From: an uncultured Nitrosomonas sp.
GTDB lineage: Bacteria > Pseudomonadota > Gammaproteobacteria > Burkholderiales > Nitrosomonadaceae
NCBI RefSeq assembly: GCF_902826915.1
Contig: NZ_CADEGP010000020.1
Location: forward strand, 1-39,644
Length of the DNA stretch: 39,644 nucleotides
Reading direction: 5' to 3'
This document shows positions 9,877 through 18,767 of the stretch, one piece after another. A program made the translations under genes and the position numbers. Under the pieces are notes generated by a model. The model searched no databases and was not told the origin of the DNA. It saw nothing but the letters and a program-made list of their open reading frames with translations. Each line of letters starts with the position of its first letter. Within the stretch, counting starts at the first letter, position 1.

Positions 9877-10413
9877 GTGAAAATATATAACCGAATCTAT
9901 CACTGTTGCTCCACGGCGATGACGACTTTCTTCGTCATGGCTTTCATTAGCAGTTTCGTAGCTGCCTTTGCCAGCGATATTAAAATTGGTGTAGTCAATA
10001 CCGAACAAATCCTGCGCGAATCTAAACCAGCCATACAGGCCCAAAAAAAAATCGAACGGGAGTTTGTTCCACGCGATGAAGCTATCAAAAAAATGGCATT
10101 GAAAGCCAAGACGCTGCAAGACAAGCTAGAAAAAGAGAGCATTAACATGGAAGAACCTGAGAGACGCAATATGGAAAGAAATCTTGCCAATTTAAGTCGC
10201 GAGTACCAACGCGCCCAGAAGCAAATGCGAGAAGACCTGAGCGTACGTCAGAATGAAGAATACAGTATGATTTTAGAACGCACCAACCGTGCTATTAGTG
10301 AAATCGCAGAAAATGAAAATTATGATCTGATTTTGCAATTACAGGACTCCGTTTACAGAAGTCAGCGTATCGACATTACCGACAAAGTAATTAAAGCACT
10401 CAATAACGAATAA
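9877..10413 (+). CDS. skp: Periplasmic chaperone OmpH/Skp
   Basis: Skp is a trimeric periplasmic chaperone that holds unfolded outer-membrane proteins on their way to BamA. The frame is open back to 9796 inside bamA, but that N-terminus is not protein-like. A GTG at 9877, 23 nt after the bamA stop, gives 178 residues. It starts with a basic region and a hydrophobic stretch ending FVAAFA/SDIKIGVV, a clean signal peptide with cleavage near residue 32. An ATG at 9919 is the alternative start. The mature part begins with the family motif IGVVNTEQIL and continues as a long charged coiled coil (about residues 55-140). Confidence 0.9.
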   Translation: MKIYNRIYHCCSTAMTTFFVMAFISSFVAAFASDIKIGVVNTEQILRESKPAIQAQKKIEREFVPRDEAIKKMALKAKTLQDKLEKESINMEEPERRNMERNLANLSREYQRAQKQMREDLSVRQNEEYSMILERTNRAISEIAENENYDLILQLQDSVYRSQRIDITDKVIKALNNE

Positions 10414-10488
10414 AGCACCATTTTCATATACACTGCTGATCAAACGGCATCGAAAAAAGGCATTTAGGCCCAAAAGGGAAATAAAACA

Positions 10489-10932
10489 ATGAGCAGCATG
10501 AATATCCACGAAATATTAAAATATCTTCCGCATCGCTATCCGCTCTTACTAGTCGACCGGGTAATTTCATATGAAGCCGGTAAAGATATCGTTGCATTAA
10601 AAAACGTTTCTATCAACGAACCTTTCTTTTCTGGGCATTTCCCGCATCATCCAGTGATGCCAGGGGTTTTAATTGTTGAAGCGTTAGCCCAGGCAGCCGC
10701 TATTCTGACACTTAGAACAGAGAATACGACTAACAAGGAAGATACGGTTTATTACTTTGTCGGTATTGATGGTGTTCGTTTCAAAAAACCTGTCATGGCC
10801 GGCGATCAATTGATTCTCAAAGTTTCTATCCAACGACAAATCAAAGGATTATGGAAATATTCGGCACGTGCTGAAGTGGATGATCAGCTAGTTACCGAAG
10901 CGCAGCTTATGTGCACCTCCAGAAATGTGTAG
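10489..10932 (+). CDS. fabZ: (3R)-hydroxyacyl-ACP dehydratase FabZ
   Basis: FabZ dehydrates 3-hydroxyacyl-ACP in fatty-acid elongation and competes with lipid A synthesis for the shared 3-hydroxymyristoyl-ACP. The 147-residue hot-dog-fold protein shows [13 protein letters not shown] near residues 13-25 and the active-site block [20 protein letters not shown], with His50 and Glu64 as catalytic residues. AAGGGA upstream acts as ribosome binding site; Met4 is a possible alternative start. In related genomes fabZ is flanked by lpxD and lpxA. Here it is flanked directly by skp (75-nt gap) and rnhB (66-nt gap), so its usual lipid A partners are missing. Confidence 0.97.
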   Translation: MSSMNIHEILKYLPHRYPLLLVDRVISYEAGKDIVALKNVSINEPFFSGHFPHHPVMPGVLIVEALAQAAAILTLRTENTTNKEDTVYYFVGIDGVRFKKPVMAGDQLILKVSIQRQIKGLWKYSARAEVDDQLVTEAQLMCTSRNV

Positions 10933-10998
10933 TCGCCACGAGATTGAAATAACCGTCAGCATCAGGAATGTTCAATCATTGAAACGTCAACAATCGAA

Positions 10999-11571
10999 TT
11001 GATTTGCGGCGTCGACGAAGCTGGCAGAGGACCTCTGGCCGGGCCAGTTTATGCAGCTTGTGTTGTCTTGAACTCGGCCTTTACAATAGACGGATTAGCT
11101 GATTCCAAAAAACTGAGCGAGAAAAAGCGCAACGCACTGGCAATCACCATCAAAAAACATGCTAAAGCATGGGCAATTTCTTATGCTTCGGTTCAAGAAG
11201 TTGACCAATTAAATATTTTACAAGCAAGTTTGCTGGCCATGAAACGTGCTGTCGAAAGCCTTCCTTTCACACCCGATATAGTACTGGTCGATGGCAACCA
11301 GAGCCCTCGCTTACACTGTTCAATGCAAACAATCATTCGCGGCGACAGCTTAATACCCGAAATTTCAGCAGCTTCGATATTGGCCAAAACTGCGCGTGAT
11401 GCTGAAATGCAAAGATTGCATCGGTATTTTCCCGACTATGGATTCAATAAACATAAAGGATATCCAACCAAAGCGCATTTGGCTGCACTGCAACAATACG
11501 GGGCTTGCGAAATTCACCGGCAAAGTTTTGCGCCGATCAGAACATTACCACTCAACGAGAAAGAAGATTGA
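10999..11571 (+). CDS. rnhB: Ribonuclease HII
   Basis: RNase HII nicks RNA-DNA hybrids and removes single misincorporated ribonucleotides. The 190-residue product begins at the catalytic motif [16 protein letters not shown] (Asp6, Glu7). It keeps [17 protein letters not shown] with a catalytic Asp, [12 protein letters not shown] with the fourth acidic residue, and the [14 protein letters not shown] tail. No ATG is available in frame: the next stop upstream is at 10945-10947. Initiation therefore has to be at TTG 10999 or a rarer codon such as ATT at 10978, and no good Shine-Dalgarno is seen. It normally follows lpxB; here it follows fabZ directly. Confidence 0.95.
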   Translation: MICGVDEAGRGPLAGPVYAACVVLNSAFTIDGLADSKKLSEKKRNALAITIKKHAKAWAISYASVQEVDQLNILQASLLAMKRAVESLPFTPDIVLVDGNQSPRLHCSMQTIIRGDSLIPEISAASILAKTARDAEMQRLHRYFPDYGFNKHKGYPTKAHLAALQQYGACEIHRQSFAPIRTLPLNEKED

Positions 11572-11603
11572 ATAATTCAGTGTTCAACTCCGCGTCATTT
11601 CGG

Positions 11604-11634
11604 ATTAAGGAAAAAATAACTTTGTGCGTATAAT
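11604..11634 (+). promoter_or_regulatory. Candidate promoter for the slyD-like gene
   Basis: A perfect TATAAT lies at 11629-11634, with TG four bases upstream, in the gap between rnhB and the FKBP gene. The -35 region is weak (TTAAGG at 11605-11610, 18-nt spacer). The start would lie about 90 nt upstream of the ATG at 11729. The call rests on the -10 element alone. Confidence 0.4.
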
Positions 11635-11728
11635 AATGACTGTTCAATCACTGCTTGCCAATAAAAATAATCGCTCTGATTGTTATAAACGTTTCAACTC
11701 TTGATCAAACTCAACAAGGAAACTTAAT

Positions 11729-12208
11729 ATGCGCGTGGAAAAAAATACTGTGGTTTCTCTCAACTATGAATTGTCGGATGCTTCAGGAGAAATTCTGGAA
11801 AAAACAGATACACCGATCAGTTATTTGCATGGTGGCTACGGAGGTATTTTTCCTTTAGTTGAAGAAGCATTGCACGAAATGGAAATTGGTTACTCATGCT
11901 CCATCTCCATGGAACCGGAAGACACTTTTGGTGAATATGATGCCGAATTGGTTCGTGTTGAACCACGCGACTCTTTTCCTGCTAATGTAACCGTTGGGAT
12001 GAATTTTGAAGGTGGCGCTGAAGATTCCGATGACTTTATCATCTATAAGGTCACCGATGTTACTGATGATAGTGTCATTGTCGACGGCAATCATCCTTTC
12101 GCAGGTATGAAACTAAATTTCGCATGTACGGTAACCGAAGTCCGTCCCGCCACAGCAGAAGAAATTTCTCATGAACATGTGCATGGCGCACATGGTCATG
12201 AGCACTAG
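11729..12208 (+). CDS. slyD: FKBP-type peptidyl-prolyl isomerase, SlyD-like
   Basis: SlyD-type proteins are cytoplasmic prolyl isomerases and chaperones that bind nickel through a histidine-rich tail and help hydrogenase and other metalloproteins. The 159-residue product has the split FKBP fold (about 1-65 and 120-148) with LSYELSDA-like and YLHGGYGGIFPLVEEAL segments. An inserted chaperone flap lies between (about 68-118). It ends with a short His-rich tail (HEHVHGAHGHEH) that lacks the cysteines of E. coli SlyD. AAGGAA precedes the ATG. It faces mutS tail to tail. SlpA is the alternative family member, but the flap and tail favour SlyD. Confidence 0.9.
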   Translation: MRVEKNTVVSLNYELSDASGEILEKTDTPISYLHGGYGGIFPLVEEALHEMEIGYSCSISMEPEDTFGEYDAELVRVEPRDSFPANVTVGMNFEGGAEDSDDFIIYKVTDVTDDSVIVDGNHPFAGMKLNFACTVTEVRPATAEEISHEHVHGAHGHEH

Positions 12209-12235
12209 ATTTCAAGTACCCGATTGGATGAAAAT

Positions 12236-14836
12236 TTAGCTGCCATGCTCGGTATCTACCGCTTTTTTCAATAAATAAATCTGCTCCAATGCCTGCTTGG
12301 GACTTAGATCATCAGGCGAAAGATTCTGCAGTATTGTGATTACTGAGTGTTCCTGCATAACATTTTCTTCCAGCTCCGGAGCGGAAAAAGCAAACAAATC
12401 CAACTGCAGTTCTCTACTTATACTTTCCTGCTCGAGATTAATCAAGTATTTTCTTGCTACTCTAATCGCTGGCTCAGGAATGCCTGCCAGCGCTGCTACT
12501 TGCAAACCATAACTCTGACTCGCGGGACCTTCAGTGACTTTATGCAGGAAAACAATACGGTGTTTATACTCCACCGCATCCAAATGAACATTCTTAACTT
12601 GTTTAAACTCTTCTGCAAGTTTTGTCAGCTCAAAGTAATGCGTAGCAAACAAGGTAAAACTGCAGTTTTTTGTCAGCAAATACCGAGCGATTGCAAACGC
12701 TAAAGCCAAACCATCAAAAGTCGAGGTGCCGCGGCCGACTTCATCCATAAGCACCAAGCTATGCGCTGTCGCATTATGGAGTATATTGGCTGTTTCCGTC
12801 ATTTCTACCATAAACGTGGAACGACCACTGGCAAGATCATCAGCGGCTCCAATGCGGGTAAAAATTTGATCAAGTACACCGATGCACGCTTTTTTAGCTG
12901 GGACATAACACCCACAATGAGCCAGCAAACTAATCAGCGCAATCTGTCGCATGTAAGTCGACTTCCCGCCCATGTTAGGGCCGGTAATCAGCAGCATTTG
13001 TGGTTTTCCAGTTTGCCCGGCGCCTAATTGAACATCGTTAGCCACAAAGTTTTCAACCTGATTTTCTACCACCGGATGACGACCGTTATCTATACTAACA
13101 ATCTCCTCATTGGATAAATGCGGCGCGGTATAATCGAGTATTTGCGCCCGTTCTGCCAGTGCGCACAGAACGTCGATCTCAGCAACGCCTTGCGCCATCT
13201 TCTGTAATACATGAATATACTTTAACAACGCCTCTATTAACGCATCATATAAATACTTTTCCCGCGCCAAAGCTCGATCCTGTGCGGATAATGCCTTGTC
13301 TTCGAAAGCTTTCAGCTCAGGCGTAATATAACGTTCAGCACTTTTTAAAGTTTGCTTACGTCGATAATCCGCAGGAATTTTCTCGCTATGTGCGTGCGTG
13401 ACTTCGATATAGAATCCGTGCACACGGTTATATTCGACTTTCAGATTAGGAATACCCGTGCGTTCCTTTTCACGAATTTCCAGTTGTAATAAGAATTCCC
13501 CGCAATTGTTCTGCAACGCTCGTAATTCATCAAGTTCGGCGTCATAACCATTGGCAATCACATTACCTTCGCGCAACACCACACCGGGCTCTTCCAGCAA
13601 GGCCTTATTCAATAGCTCAACGAGCACAGGCTCAATTTGCATCGCCTGAATCAATTGATCAATTCTATCACTGCGACACGGCGCAATCGCAGTGATAATT
13701 TCCGGAAATAGTTTCAGGCTATCACGCAAGCCTGACAAATCTCTCGGGCGCGCCGATTTGAGTGCAATACGTGCAGTAACCCGCTCAACATCTACGATCT
13801 GCCGCAAAAGACCGCGTGCAGCCAAATAACTTTTTGACTCATTTTCCCCGATCAAGGCCGCAATACTATCCAGTCGTTTTTGAATTACGCCACGATCACG
13901 CAATGGATGATGCAACCAAAATTGCAATAAGCGGCTACCCATATTGGTTGAACAAGTATCCAGCAGAGACAATAGCGTGGGCGATCTTTCACCTCGGATG
14001 GTTTCAGAAATTTCGAGATTGCGGCGCGTTGCTGCATCCATACGGACATAAATACTTTCCCGTTCGGCTTGCAATGATGTGATATGAAGCATACCTGATC
14101 CTTGCGTCAAGCGTGTATATTCCAATAATGCACCCGCTGCGCACAGAGCCGTAGACAAATCTTCACAGCCAAAACCGGAAAGATCATAAGTTTCAAATTG
14201 TCGTGTCAGACTACTGATTGCACTATCACGATCAAACTGCCACGAAGGTAATTGCTTTAAAACCCAATTTTTCCCTTGTAATTCACCCAATATAAGCGCT
14301 TCAGGTAAAAGAATTTCTGCTGGCTGCAAACGCTCCAATTCACTAAGCATATTTTGCGGCGATGTCTCCATCATCCGTAATTGACCTGCGGCTAGGTTCA
14401 ACCAGGCCAAACCCAGAACCGACTCGTGTACCCATAATGCCAGCAAAATGCAATCACGCTTATCCTCGAGTAATGCTGCATCCGTTAATGTTCCAGGCGT
14501 AATGACGCGAACAACCTCACGAGCTACCGGTCCTTTACTGGTGGCCGGATCACCCACTTGTTCGCAAATCGCGATGGACTCGCCGGCTTTGACCAACTTA
14601 GCTAAATATTGCTCAGCTGCGTGATAGGGCACCCCCGCCATCTTAATCGGCTCACCTGCTGAAGCACCGCGCCGGGTTAAAGTAATCCCGAGCAGTCTTG
14701 CAGCTTTCTCCGCATCATCAAAAAACAATTCATAAAAATCCCCCATGCGATAAAACATCAACATATCCGGATACTGTGCCTTAATACGCAAGTACTGCTG
14801 CATCATCGGCGTATGTTGCTCTTTATTGGTTTTCAT
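12236..14836 (-). CDS. mutS: DNA mismatch repair protein MutS
   Basis: MutS recognises mispairs and starts methyl-independent or -directed mismatch repair with MutL. The 866-residue protein has the N-terminal mismatch-binding motif [11 protein letters not shown] near residues 28-38 (the Phe-X-Glu wedge) and then connector, lever and clamp domains. The C-terminal ATPase has Walker [10 protein letters not shown] near residue 618, [12 protein letters not shown] (Walker B and ABC signature), and ATHYFEL. The length is normal. Its gene converges with the slyD-like gene 27 nt away, with no obvious terminator hairpin between them. Confidence 0.98.
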   Translation of the reverse strand: MKTNKEQHTPMMQQYLRIKAQYPDMLMFYRMGDFYELFFDDAEKAARLLGITLTRRGASAGEPIKMAGVPYHAAEQYLAKLVKAGESIAICEQVGDPATSKGPVAREVVRVITPGTLTDAALLEDKRDCILLALWVHESVLGLAWLNLAAGQLRMMETSPQNMLSELERLQPAEILLPEALILGELQGKNWVLKQLPSWQFDRDSAISSLTRQFETYDLSGFGCEDLSTALCAAGALLEYTRLTQGSGMLHITSLQAERESIYVRMDAATRRNLEISETIRGERSPTLLSLLDTCSTNMGSRLLQFWLHHPLRDRGVIQKRLDSIAALIGENESKSYLAARGLLRQIVDVERVTARIALKSARPRDLSGLRDSLKLFPEIITAIAPCRSDRIDQLIQAMQIEPVLVELLNKALLEEPGVVLREGNVIANGYDAELDELRALQNNCGEFLLQLEIREKERTGIPNLKVEYNRVHGFYIEVTHAHSEKIPADYRRKQTLKSAERYITPELKAFEDKALSAQDRALAREKYLYDALIEALLKYIHVLQKMAQGVAEIDVLCALAERAQILDYTAPHLSNEEIVSIDNGRHPVVENQVENFVANDVQLGAGQTGKPQMLLITGPNMGGKSTYMRQIALISLLAHCGCYVPAKKACIGVLDQIFTRIGAADDLASGRSTFMVEMTETANILHNATAHSLVLMDEVGRGTSTFDGLALAFAIARYLLTKNCSFTLFATHYFELTKLAEEFKQVKNVHLDAVEYKHRIVFLHKVTEGPASQSYGLQVAALAGIPEPAIRVARKYLINLEQESISRELQLDLFAFSAPELEENVMQEHSVITILQNLSPDDLSPKQALEQIYLLKKAVDTEHGS

Positions 14837-15198
14837 CTTTTAGTTATAGGGTTATGCTGCATGAAAGAAATCACTATCTATCACAACTAGCATTAAACTA
14901 ATTGCAAATCGATCCTGCGCAATCGCACCCGTCCTGGAAAATAGGATAAGCTATGGAATCAGTAGCGCTAAGAAAAAACATTGGCTCGCACATATTACCA
15001 AACGAATGAATGTAATCGCAGTAATTCCGTCAAAGTAGTACCGCAACTTTATTGAATCATGACAAACTATAGGTCTGAAACAAAAAATTTTCTTTTACAG
15101 AACACCAAAGTAGAAATTAACTCCAGTGATATTGAGTGTAAAATTGCGCACATAGCAATATGGAAAATACTCTTATTGAAGAATAAAGCCCCGCTACT
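14837..15198. other. Intergenic region between mutS and a coiled-coil protein gene
   Basis: About 360 nt between two divergent genes. I see no ORF with a ribosome binding site and no RNA gene. It is AT-rich and must hold the mutS promoter (minus strand) and the promoter of the gene at 15199, but no -35/-10 pair is convincing. Confidence 0.5.
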
Positions 15199-15654
15199 AT
15201 GCCATTAAAATATATGCAAAACAATAAGTTATCCATTAATATTCAAGTCATGCAGCTGATTCTTTTATGCGTGTTTTTTGCTACCGCCAATACAATTTGG
15301 GCTAATACGGAAACGCCTGATCAGGAAGCGCAGATCCGTGAGCTTGAAAAAACGTTGACTCGCATACAACAAGAGTCTCAATCGACTTATCAGCAATTTC
15401 TGATGATTCAGGAAATGCGCCGCAACGAAATAGCAGAAATGCCTCAAGCTTTTCGGCAACCCAAATCGCCCTCACAGAGTATTCCGATTCCTAACTATGA
15501 GGATTTAATTCAGCTTAAGGAGGAAAAACAAGATCGAATTGATAAATATACAACGGATTTAGATCGCCTTTATGCACGCTATCGAGAGCTGGAAGATGAA
15601 AAACAAGCGATCTTTGAACAAATCCGATCACTTCAAAAAAAACCGAAAGAATAA
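15199..15654 (+). CDS. Periplasmic coiled-coil protein of unknown function
   Basis: I do not recognise this gene. The product is up to 151 residues. It has a hydrophobic segment around residues 18-33 (MQLILLCVFFATANTIWA) that looks like a signal peptide with cleavage after WA. The mature part is rich in Glu, Gln, Lys and Arg with two heptad-like stretches (about 40-75 and 108-147), split by a proline-rich linker (RQPKSPSQSIPIPNYED). The start is uncertain: Met6 at 15214 or Met18 at 15250 would fit a signal peptide better. It is monocistronic and converges with the cytochrome gene. A structural or envelope-spacer role is possible, but nothing in the sequence proves it. Confidence 0.7.
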   Translation: MPLKYMQNNKLSINIQVMQLILLCVFFATANTIWANTETPDQEAQIRELEKTLTRIQQESQSTYQQFLMIQEMRRNEIAEMPQAFRQPKSPSQSIPIPNYEDLIQLKEEKQDRIDKYTTDLDRLYARYRELEDEKQAIFEQIRSLQKKPKE

Positions 15655-15687
15655 GGCGAATTCAAGTCTGAAATGCTTATTTACTGT

Positions 15688-16158
15688 TTATTTATCTTCA
15701 AAATTTTTATACCAGATATCGTAAATTTCATCTGACCATAAGGACTTTATCCAGGCGATCACATCATCGACTTGCTGCTCGGTCAATATGCCTTCCCAAG
15801 CAGGCATAGAGCCTATTTCTGGTGGAGTTCCTTTGAGGATTGTTTTTTTCAAAACATCGGTGGAATGGTGCCAAGCATGTGCCGAACTGTTTAGTGGCGG
15901 GGGTGGATATTTACCATCAGGATTCGGTTTGCGCCAATCCGGCGTTGCTTCTCCATTGGGGCCATGGCACCCCACGCAATTGGTCGCATAAACAGCTTCT
16001 CCACGCATAATTTGTGCAGCGTCCAAATCTCTTATCACCAGCCCTGTTTTAGGATCAATCTGATGCTGTCCCAATGCAATATCCGGCGACGAGAAATTAC
16101 CGCACCCGCTCAACACCATTGTAGCCGCGCCATAAATCAAAAAATGTCGCATTCTCAT
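15688..16158 (-). CDS. Lipoprotein c-type cytochrome (single haem)
   Basis: A class I cytochrome c of 156 residues. It has a lipoprotein signal (lipobox VLSGC with Cys19), so it should be anchored to a membrane facing the periplasm. The haem motif CVGCH is at residues 61-65, and the likely axial methionine is Met118 in GSMPAW. A proline-rich loop (NPDGKYPPPPLNSS) lies between them. The C-terminus holds the usual helix (QVDDVIAWIKSLW). It is the third gene of a minus-strand cassette after a cupredoxin and a DUF411 protein, 14 nt after the latter, so electron transfer between the copper and haem proteins is a reasonable inference. Its exact partner is unknown. Confidence 0.9.
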   Translation of the reverse strand: MRMRHFLIYGAATMVLSGCGNFSSPDIALGQHQIDPKTGLVIRDLDAAQIMRGEAVYATNCVGCHGPNGEATPDWRKPNPDGKYPPPPLNSSAHAWHHSTDVLKKTILKGTPPEIGSMPAWEGILTEQQVDDVIAWIKSLWSDEIYDIWYKNFEDK

Positions 16159-16172
16159 AAAAATCGCTGCAT

Positions 16173-16709
16173 TTATTTTAAGCGCATAACTGAACTGCTT
16201 TTTTCTGCTTCTACATCTTTAGGTAATGGCTCAGCCTTTTTGGCATACGGATCATAGCGGTTGTAGATGGTGGCATCCGTGCGAGTTTGATCGCGCTCTT
16301 TAAGCAACAAAACATTGTAGGGATCACTACGAGATCCTTCCATACCTGGAGACCCATGCGGCATATCTGGAACAGCCAACCCTATCGCTTTTGGTTTTTC
16401 TTTGAGCAACCTGATGACATCGGATGCCGGTACATGCCCCTCAATCGCATATCCATTCACCAATGCCGTATGACACGAACCAACGGTTTCAGAAACACCC
16501 GATTTCTTTCTGATCTCTTTATTACCTACATCATGCGTTTTTACCGTAAAACCATGGTCGCGCATATGGTCGACCCATTTATCGCAACATCCGCAAGTCG
16601 GACTCTTATAAACATCTACGGTTGCCGTGGCTGTCACCTGTGTCGCAACACTCAATAAATTGACTGTCAAGATCGACCCAATTAGCAGGGTACTCATTCG
16701 CATTTTCAT
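16173..16709 (-). CDS. DUF411 metal-binding periplasmic protein
   Basis: The 178-residue protein matches the DUF411 family, small periplasmic proteins often found beside copper-resistance genes. A signal peptide ends near residue 28. The mature part opens with VDVYKSPTCGCCDKW (Cys39, Cys41, Cys42), followed by GSCHTALVNGYAIEGHVPA (Cys79, His80, His92) and PDMPHGSPGME (Met116, Met123). These soft ligands suit copper. Compared with the usual family, it has a charged C-terminal extension of about 40 residues. The ATG overlaps the cupredoxin stop (ATGA), and GGAG lies just upstream, so the two are coupled. A role in copper storage or delivery is inferred. Confidence 0.9.
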   Translation of the reverse strand: MKMRMSTLLIGSILTVNLLSVATQVTATATVDVYKSPTCGCCDKWVDHMRDHGFTVKTHDVGNKEIRKKSGVSETVGSCHTALVNGYAIEGHVPASDVIRLLKEKPKAIGLAVPDMPHGSPGMEGSRSDPYNVLLLKERDQTRTDATIYNRYDPYAKKAEPLPKDVEAEKSSSVMRLK

Positions 16710-17167
16710 TTTTTCTCCACAAAAATTTTTCCACGCATTTTCTTAAAATGACCGGGCAACGGACAGGCAAAATCAATGATTCCTGCGCGAGTAAACTGCC
16801 AAATCAATTCCTTTTGCTCACCAGGCTCCAGTTGTAACAATTGGGTCTCAGAATGCTCCTTATCAGGATACATACGCCGCATCTTAACAATTTTTTTAAG
16901 TTCAGCCATCGAACCCATCAACATTTCGTGCTTGTGATTGCCGCCATTTTTGACCACAAACTGGATCGTTTCACCTTCATTCACCTCAATTTCTGCAGGT
17001 AGAAACATATTATCCACCTGCGTCAATTTAATAATACGTGACACTTTATCAGAATCACCCGGCCTGCCAATATCGGATTCCAAATTGGAATGATTTGGAG
17101 CCGAGTAACTTTCGGTTGAAAACAAGACCAAGATTACCAATGGTATAATTCTATTCATAGCATTCAT
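16706..17167 (-). CDS. Cupredoxin (plastocyanin/azurin-like copper protein)
   Basis: The 153-residue protein has a signal peptide (cleavage likely after Ala23) and a single cupredoxin fold. Type 1 copper ligands are readable: His80 in NHKHEM, then Cys135, His140 and Met144 in FACPLPGHFKKM. VNEGETIQFVVKNGGN is the standard strand before the first ligand. It resembles the CopC/plastocyanin-like proteins of copper-resistance loci rather than a classical azurin. It heads the cassette with DUF411 and cytochrome c. The first ATG at 17167 lies 19 nt from the only good Shine-Dalgarno, which instead suits an out-of-frame ATG at 17180. Met4 at 17158 is an alternative start. Confidence 0.88.
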   Translation of the reverse strand: MNAMNRIIPLVILVLFSTESYSAPNHSNLESDIGRPGDSDKVSRIIKLTQVDNMFLPAEIEVNEGETIQFVVKNGGNHKHEMLMGSMAELKKIVKMRRMYPDKEHSETQLLQLEPGEQKELIWQFTRAGIIDFACPLPGHFKKMRGKIFVEKK

Positions 17168-17180
17168 AGAATTTATTCAT
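17151..17180 (-). CDS. Possible nine-codon leader ORF overlapping the cupredoxin start
   Basis: On the minus strand an ATG at 17180 sits six bases after a perfect AGGAG (17187-17191) and encodes MNKFYECYE before a TAG at 17151-17153. It overlaps the first codons of the cupredoxin in a different frame; its stop lies within the codons after Met4 of that protein. The arrangement allows stop-restart coupling. It arose in a stretch of imperfect tandem repeats of TTCTATGAAT, so it could equally be an accident of repeat slippage. Translation is not proven. Confidence 0.4.
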   Translation of the reverse strand: MNKFYECYE

Positions 17181-17186
17181 AGAATT

Positions 17187-17191
17187 CTCCT
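17187..17191 (-). promoter_or_regulatory. Shine-Dalgarno AGGAG before the leader ORF
   Basis: AGGAG on the minus strand, six bases from the ATG at 17180 and 19 bases from the cupredoxin ATG at 17167. The spacing strongly prefers the short leader ORF. Confidence 0.6.
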
Positions 17192-17341
17192 GAAAATAAT
17201 TTATGAACTCGTTTATCCGTCTTGTTTAGAATTCGGCTATGCTAAATTGTTCCAATTCATTTGTCTAATATTCCGCTATAACCTCTATACTACTCGCCTT
17301 ATCATCAATGAACTTTTGTTTCTTCAGATTTATTTTAAAGT

Positions 17342-18244
17342 ATGCTTAAAAAACAACAATATAATGCCAACAAGCTGCAGAAACGCTTGAGACGACAAGT
17401 AGGAACAGCTATTGCTGATTTCAACATGATCGAAGCCGGCGATCGAATCATGGTATGTTTGTCTGGAGGTAAAGATAGCTATGCATTGCTGGATATCCTG
17501 CGTAATCTTCAGAACCATGCCCCAGTAAATTTTGAACTGATTGCAGTGAATCTGGACCAAAAACAGCCCGGTTTCCCTGAGCAAGTTTTACCCAGTTATC
17601 TGACACAAATCAACATGCCTTTTCGGATTGTAGAACAGGATACCTACAGTGTCGTCAAGCGTGTCATTGCCGAGGGAAAAACTACCTGCAGCCTGTGCTC
17701 CCGACTACGCCGTGGTGTGTTATACCGTATGGCTGGTGAACTTGGAGTTAGTAAAATTGCATTAGGTCATCACCGCGATGATATCCTTGAAACCTTATTT
17801 CTGAATATGTTTTATGGTGGTAAGCTCAAAGCAATGCCGCCCAAACTGGTCAGCGATGACGGCAAACACATTGTGATCCGGCCGCTGGCTTACTGCAAGG
17901 AAAAGGATCTGGCAGCTTATGCGGAAATTTCGGATTTCCCGATCATTCCATGTAATCTGTGCGGATCACAAAAAAACTTGCAACGCCAAGCCATCAAAGA
18001 AATGATGCAACATTGGGATAAAAAATTCCCCGGCCGGCTGGAAACCATGTTTCGCTCTATACAGAATATCCAGCTGTCGCATCTAGCCGATACTTCTCGT
18101 TACGATTTCGTTAACTTGCAAGCGCAAGATCGGCCATTCGAAAACGGCGATACTGCATTTGACGAGGAAACATTCGAGCCTAATATTGAAGAAATGCTCG
18201 GTCTTGAAACAAAAGAAGTCGATGATCGCCAGATGGTTTTATAA
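17342..18244 (+). CDS. ttcA: tRNA 2-thiocytidine(32) synthetase TtcA
   Basis: TtcA thiolates cytidine 32 in certain tRNAs using ATP and an iron-sulfur cluster. The 300-residue protein has the PP-loop SGGKDS at residues 41-46 and two CxxC pairs (Cys116/Cys119 in [12 protein letters not shown], Cys204/Cys207 in PCNLCGS) that hold the cluster. [14 protein letters not shown] near residue 142 is also typical. The length is normal for the proteobacterial enzyme. It is divergent from the cupredoxin cassette, sharing a 161-nt gap with the leader ORF side. Its stop is two bases from the end of the next, convergent gene. Confidence 0.97.
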   Translation: MLKKQQYNANKLQKRLRRQVGTAIADFNMIEAGDRIMVCLSGGKDSYALLDILRNLQNHAPVNFELIAVNLDQKQPGFPEQVLPSYLTQINMPFRIVEQDTYSVVKRVIAEGKTTCSLCSRLRRGVLYRMAGELGVSKIALGHHRDDILETLFLNMFYGGKLKAMPPKLVSDDGKHIVIRPLAYCKEKDLAAYAEISDFPIIPCNLCGSQKNLQRQAIKEMMQHWDKKFPGRLETMFRSIQNIQLSHLADTSRYDFVNLQAQDRPFENGDTAFDEETFEPNIEEMLGLETKEVDDRQMVL

Positions 18245-18246
18245 AG

Positions 18247-18621
18247 CTAATCAACCTTTATGCGTCTGGGCGGCACCCATTTAAAGGTCATTGCGACCAG
18301 ACCGGCAAACAAGCAATAAACAGCAGCCAAGACGGTTTCCGGTACATTGTAAAATATAATGAAATGAAGCCAGTGTTGAATAAAACTACTATCCATTTCT
18401 ATCTGGCGCAAGCTATTCTCCCACACGGTTAATGGACAAGCAACACCGAGTAACGACTCAACCACCACGAACAAAATAGCGGCAAGGTGCAAATAACGAA
18501 ACCAAGGGTTTCCGACAAACGTCATCTTCAACCGCGCGCCTACCCAGATAACTGGCAAGCTCCCTACCACAAATAGGACATAAAAAAAATGAATGATCAA
18601 TACTATGTCAGCTAAAAACAT
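18247..18621 (-). CDS. DUF2784 family integral membrane protein
   Basis: A 124-residue protein with about four hydrophobic helices. It matches the DUF2784 family by the N-terminal ADIVLIIHFFYVLFVVGS, the GNPWFRYLHLAAI segment and the LLGVACPLTVWENSLR motif, which are its most conserved parts. The function of the family is not known to me. It is encoded tail to tail with ttcA with a two-base gap. No operon partner is evident. Confidence 0.85.
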   Translation of the reverse strand: MFLADIVLIIHFFYVLFVVGSLPVIWVGARLKMTFVGNPWFRYLHLAAILFVVVESLLGVACPLTVWENSLRQIEMDSSFIQHWLHFIIFYNVPETVLAAVYCLFAGLVAMTFKWVPPRRIKVD

Positions 18622-18686
18622 TTTTACTCGATAATACTAACATAGACATTTATTAATAATAAGTGACTTGCAAATGCCCCTCAATA

Positions 18687-18709
18687 AACACTGATAAAAG
18701 GTCAGTGGA
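18687..18709 (-). terminator. Weak hairpin downstream of the BON lipoprotein gene
   Basis: On the minus strand CACTGA and TCAGTG (18702-18707 and 18689-18694) can pair over a seven-base loop, followed by TTTATT. It lies about 60 nt beyond the BON gene stop. The six-base stem is modest, so this is a tentative terminator. Confidence 0.35.
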
Positions 18710-18767
18710 ATAGTGCATATTAATGAAACACCGTACTTCATCCACCCAGCAACACGGGTATAACTAT

